Part shown: in pieces, positions 61,675-64,000 of the stretch
Numbering within the stretch: position 1 is the first letter of the stretch
Layout: every line of letters begins with the position of its first letter
Assembly (NCBI RefSeq): GCF_026151205.1
Contig: NC_087076.1
Span: 6,252,902 to 6,316,901, forward strand
From: Bolinopsis microptera
Lineage: Eukaryota; Ctenophora; Tentaculata; Lobata; Bolinopsidae
DNA: 64,000 nt
Direction of reading: 5' to 3'
Program-made: the position numbers and the translations under genes
The notes under the pieces: model-generated
Told to the model about the DNA's origin: nothing
What the model saw: the letters and a program-made list of their open reading frames with translations, nothing else
The model's database searches: none

Positions 61675-63410
61675 GTTAGGTTACCTTTCATCTTATCAAC
61701 TGTATCGATATATAATACTGTATTATATAAAATACTTGTTGCAAGTTAACATTGAACGAGCTTTATCTACATGTTTAGTCGAGAACAGGTTATATTTGAA
61801 GTTAAATATAGAATAAGGTATTGATAATCAGTCTTATCTACTAAACACACATATTAAAGTGACCATGGTGAGGAGTGTATACGGTTAATCTAAAAAACGC
61901 GTTCACTTTATTGTAAACCGTGTATATATATGCGGTGTATAATTCCTGGAATTACATTCATTTAATTGTGAGTTACAAGCCAATTCAAATATCCTTGTTA
62001 TTTCTAATTAATGAAATGTCGTTTTGTACCCAAAATACCACAAAATACCACAAAATGAGATTTCATCATCTGTTACGGTAATCGGAATATGAGTATGTGA
62101 TGTAAGGAAAACTGTCAAATTTGAATTACATCTTTCATCTTTAACATGTTTAACAGAATCCAATATAGATTTTAAAATATACTTTTAAAATGTGACCCAG
62201 CTACTGAAATCCTTTAGTGTGGTTACTACTTTAACAAAAACATTAGTCAAGCTGTATTATATTTAACAGCTGTCAGTTAACAGTCTTGTCAAGGAGGAAA
62301 CACAGTTATACCAAACATATAAAACATGCCCCATTTAAATTAGCTTTAATTGGACTGTCAGTGAGTTTGCCACTAAAACAAGACGTGCGACTAATTGACC
62401 TTGCTCGCCAACGTTATGGAATGGCCCAGCTGTTAAAGCAAGGCTACATTTTGTCTAAAAATGTATGATAGAATCTAGATGCATAGTCAACACCCCTTGA
62501 TAGCATAATTATGATTTAATGCATATTTTATGCGAAGCAATATTACTTATCACTATTTGGTACAGTAAGAGCGGAGAAAGTAGGAGTCTGGCTTTGTGGA
62601 GACAGTCGGAACCAGTAACCAGTAACCAGTAACCATGTAACCAGTATTTCTCTACTGACTGTGTGGTACAACTTGTTAACTTGTTCTACAACTCTCAAAT
62701 TAATCTTACTAAACATTTCACCCGGTATCCAATACCTCCAGTGAGGAGGAAGTTTGAAACACACTGGTAAATTTTAGGCGAAATGAATTATCTTGGGTGC
62801 ATTTTGAGAGTTTCATACTGATGAACAGATAACGTATGACTTATGAATTGTAAAAGGTAGTGATTGGTGAATACTGAATAACGAATAAGCATTACAAAAT
62901 CTTCGTAATTGCTGATGTAGTAAATAAAACTACAAAGATTCACTCAAAAAGATACAAATGAGTGTAGTAATGATTGAGTAGAATGCGTGTGGGTTTTTAC
63001 AAACATAACATCCAGTCAGTGTTACTATCTCTGTTAGTGTGATCAATATGACGGTTGTCACTTGTCTCCTAATGCATCTCTAATATTTGTAATGGGTAGT
63101 TCGCAGCTGTTTCCTTCAGTTTTATTAATTGAGATGTTAATATTATGGAGAAATTAGCGCCAGAAAGCGCCCTCCCTTATTCAACCATATCTGAACTGCT
63201 TCTATAATTAGCTCAATTTTAATGGCACACCTTCGTGGCTTCTGCAATCTGCAAACATATGTTTTCACTTCACTCCTGATAATTATGTAACTCGTATAAA
63301 ATACACTAATATATGTGGATATTACTCAAAATACGAGCACTGGATCCAAGGTTATAGGGTAGTTCAGTGCTGGCCATGTCATATAGACAGATAGAACTCA
63401 GTAACTCATC
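61675..63410. other. Intron or downstream region
   Basis: Searched for the second half of CTLD 2 (W...YVC-type exon); nothing convincing. Short direct repeats (CCAGTAACCAGTAACCAGTAACC near 62610; ACCACAAAATACC near 62035) only. Confidence 0.45.
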
Positions 63411-63413
63411 AAC

Positions 63414-63446
63414 AATAAGGAGTTGTTGATTCAACAACTCCTTATT
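63414..63446. other. 33-bp near-perfect palindrome
   Basis: AATAAGGAGTTGTTGA, one T, then TCAACAACTCCTTATT: a 16-bp stem with a single-base centre. It is cruciform- or hairpin-prone, and no gene is adjacent. Confidence 0.8.
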
Positions 63447-63532
63447 TCTTGCCACCTAATATTTGTGTGCGGAATAATCTTCTAATGTAGCAGATTGTAA
63501 TTGTGGGCGTGGTACACCGTGTTTTGAAATTG

Positions 63533-63692
63533 TAGGTCAAAATAATAAACATCAAACACTTTTAGGTCAAAATAATAAACACCAAACACTTTTAGGTCAA
63601 AATAATAAACATCAAACACTTTCAGGTCAAAATTATAAATATCAAACACTTTTAGGTCAAAATAATAAACATCAAACACTTTCAGGTCAAAA
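63533..63692. repeat. 30-bp minisatellite, five to six copies
   Basis: AGGTCAAAATAATAAACATC followed by AAACACTTTT recurs at about 63533, 63563, 63593, 63623 and 63653, then a partial copy. Because 30 is a multiple of three it reads as a 10-residue protein repeat on the minus strand, which is not taken as a gene. Confidence 0.92.
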
Positions 63693-63771
63693 AAATTTCC
63701 GTTAATTATACAAATTGCAGTGCAAGTGGGGATCGGATGGTTTGGTTTTTTCAGAAATACTTCTTAGAAAG

Positions 63772-64000
63772 ATTTATAAACATTGCTATAACTTATAAAC
63801 CTATAAACATTGCTATAACTTATAAACCTATAAACATTGCTATAACTTATAAACCTATAAACATTGCTATAACTTATAAACCTATAAACATTGCTATAAC
63901 TTATAAACCTATAAACATTGCTATAACTTATAAACCTATAAACATTGCTATAACTTATAAACCTATAAACATTGCTATAACTTATAAACCTATAAACATT
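63772..64000. repeat. 27-bp minisatellite running off the window
   Basis: CTATAAACATTGCTATAACT followed by TATAAAC, at least eight near-identical copies to the last base. Total length unknown because the window ends inside it. Confidence 0.95.

Noticed and set aside
63482..63679. 65-codon ORF with 10-residue repeats (FDVYYFDLKV)
   Set aside because: Product of a 30-bp minisatellite whose length happens to be a multiple of three.

Overview
This is a eukaryotic, animal-type window. It is AT-rich, has spliced exons with GT-AG introns, a secreted lectin gene (galectin-like region, EGF-like module, C-type lectin domains), a tRNA-derived SINE, degenerate TTAGGG-like repeats, and a dense load of Copia, Gypsy and CR1-like elements. 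A marine invertebrate, possibly non-bilaterian (cnidarian-like), would fit, but the species cannot be fixed from sequence alone. All element and domain names are from reading motifs by eye; no database search was run.

Layout. 1-0.6 kb: decayed mobile-element gene. 0.6-3.7 kb: short tandem repeats, a SINE, a palindromic MITE. 3.7-8.7 kb: a complete Copia LTR retrotransposon with identical 165-bp LTRs and a 5-bp target duplication. 9.8-12.2 kb: 5'-truncated CR1-like LINE (copy A). 13.8-19.4 kb: a foldback element whose two ~2.35-kb inverted arms are arrays of a ~186-bp satellite around a remnant of a MULE-type transposase. 19.5-20.85 kb: MITE with TTAGGG-like repeats, then a 119-bp tandem array. 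22.4-27.6 kb: intact Gypsy element (105-bp LTRs) inside an older LINE fragment. 29.3-32.6 kb: Ulp1-like protease relic and a FLYWCH-bearing DNA transposon split by an RTE-like LINE. 33-55 kb: a nest of CR1-like LINEs. LINE B/F (minus strand) is apparently split by LINE C (plus strand), which is split by LINE D (minus strand). 55.2-58 kb: an inverted-repeat-bounded element full of GTGACAAAGT-type motifs. 58.8 kb to the end: the only convincing host gene, a secreted multi-domain lectin that runs off the window, with minisatellites in and after it.

Most notable observation: in three separate CR1-like LINE families (B/F, C, D) the first ORF carries an AlkB-like 2-oxoglutarate/Fe(II) dioxygenase domain directly before an SGNH (GDSL) hydrolase domain. 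In D and B/F a PHD-like zinc finger and coiled coil precede them, and ORF2 begins with a second zinc finger. PHD and esterase domains are known from CR1-like ORF1 proteins; a complete AlkB domain with its H-x-D...H...R...R signature is the part that may be undescribed and suggests retrotransposons carrying their own nucleic-acid demethylase or repair enzyme.
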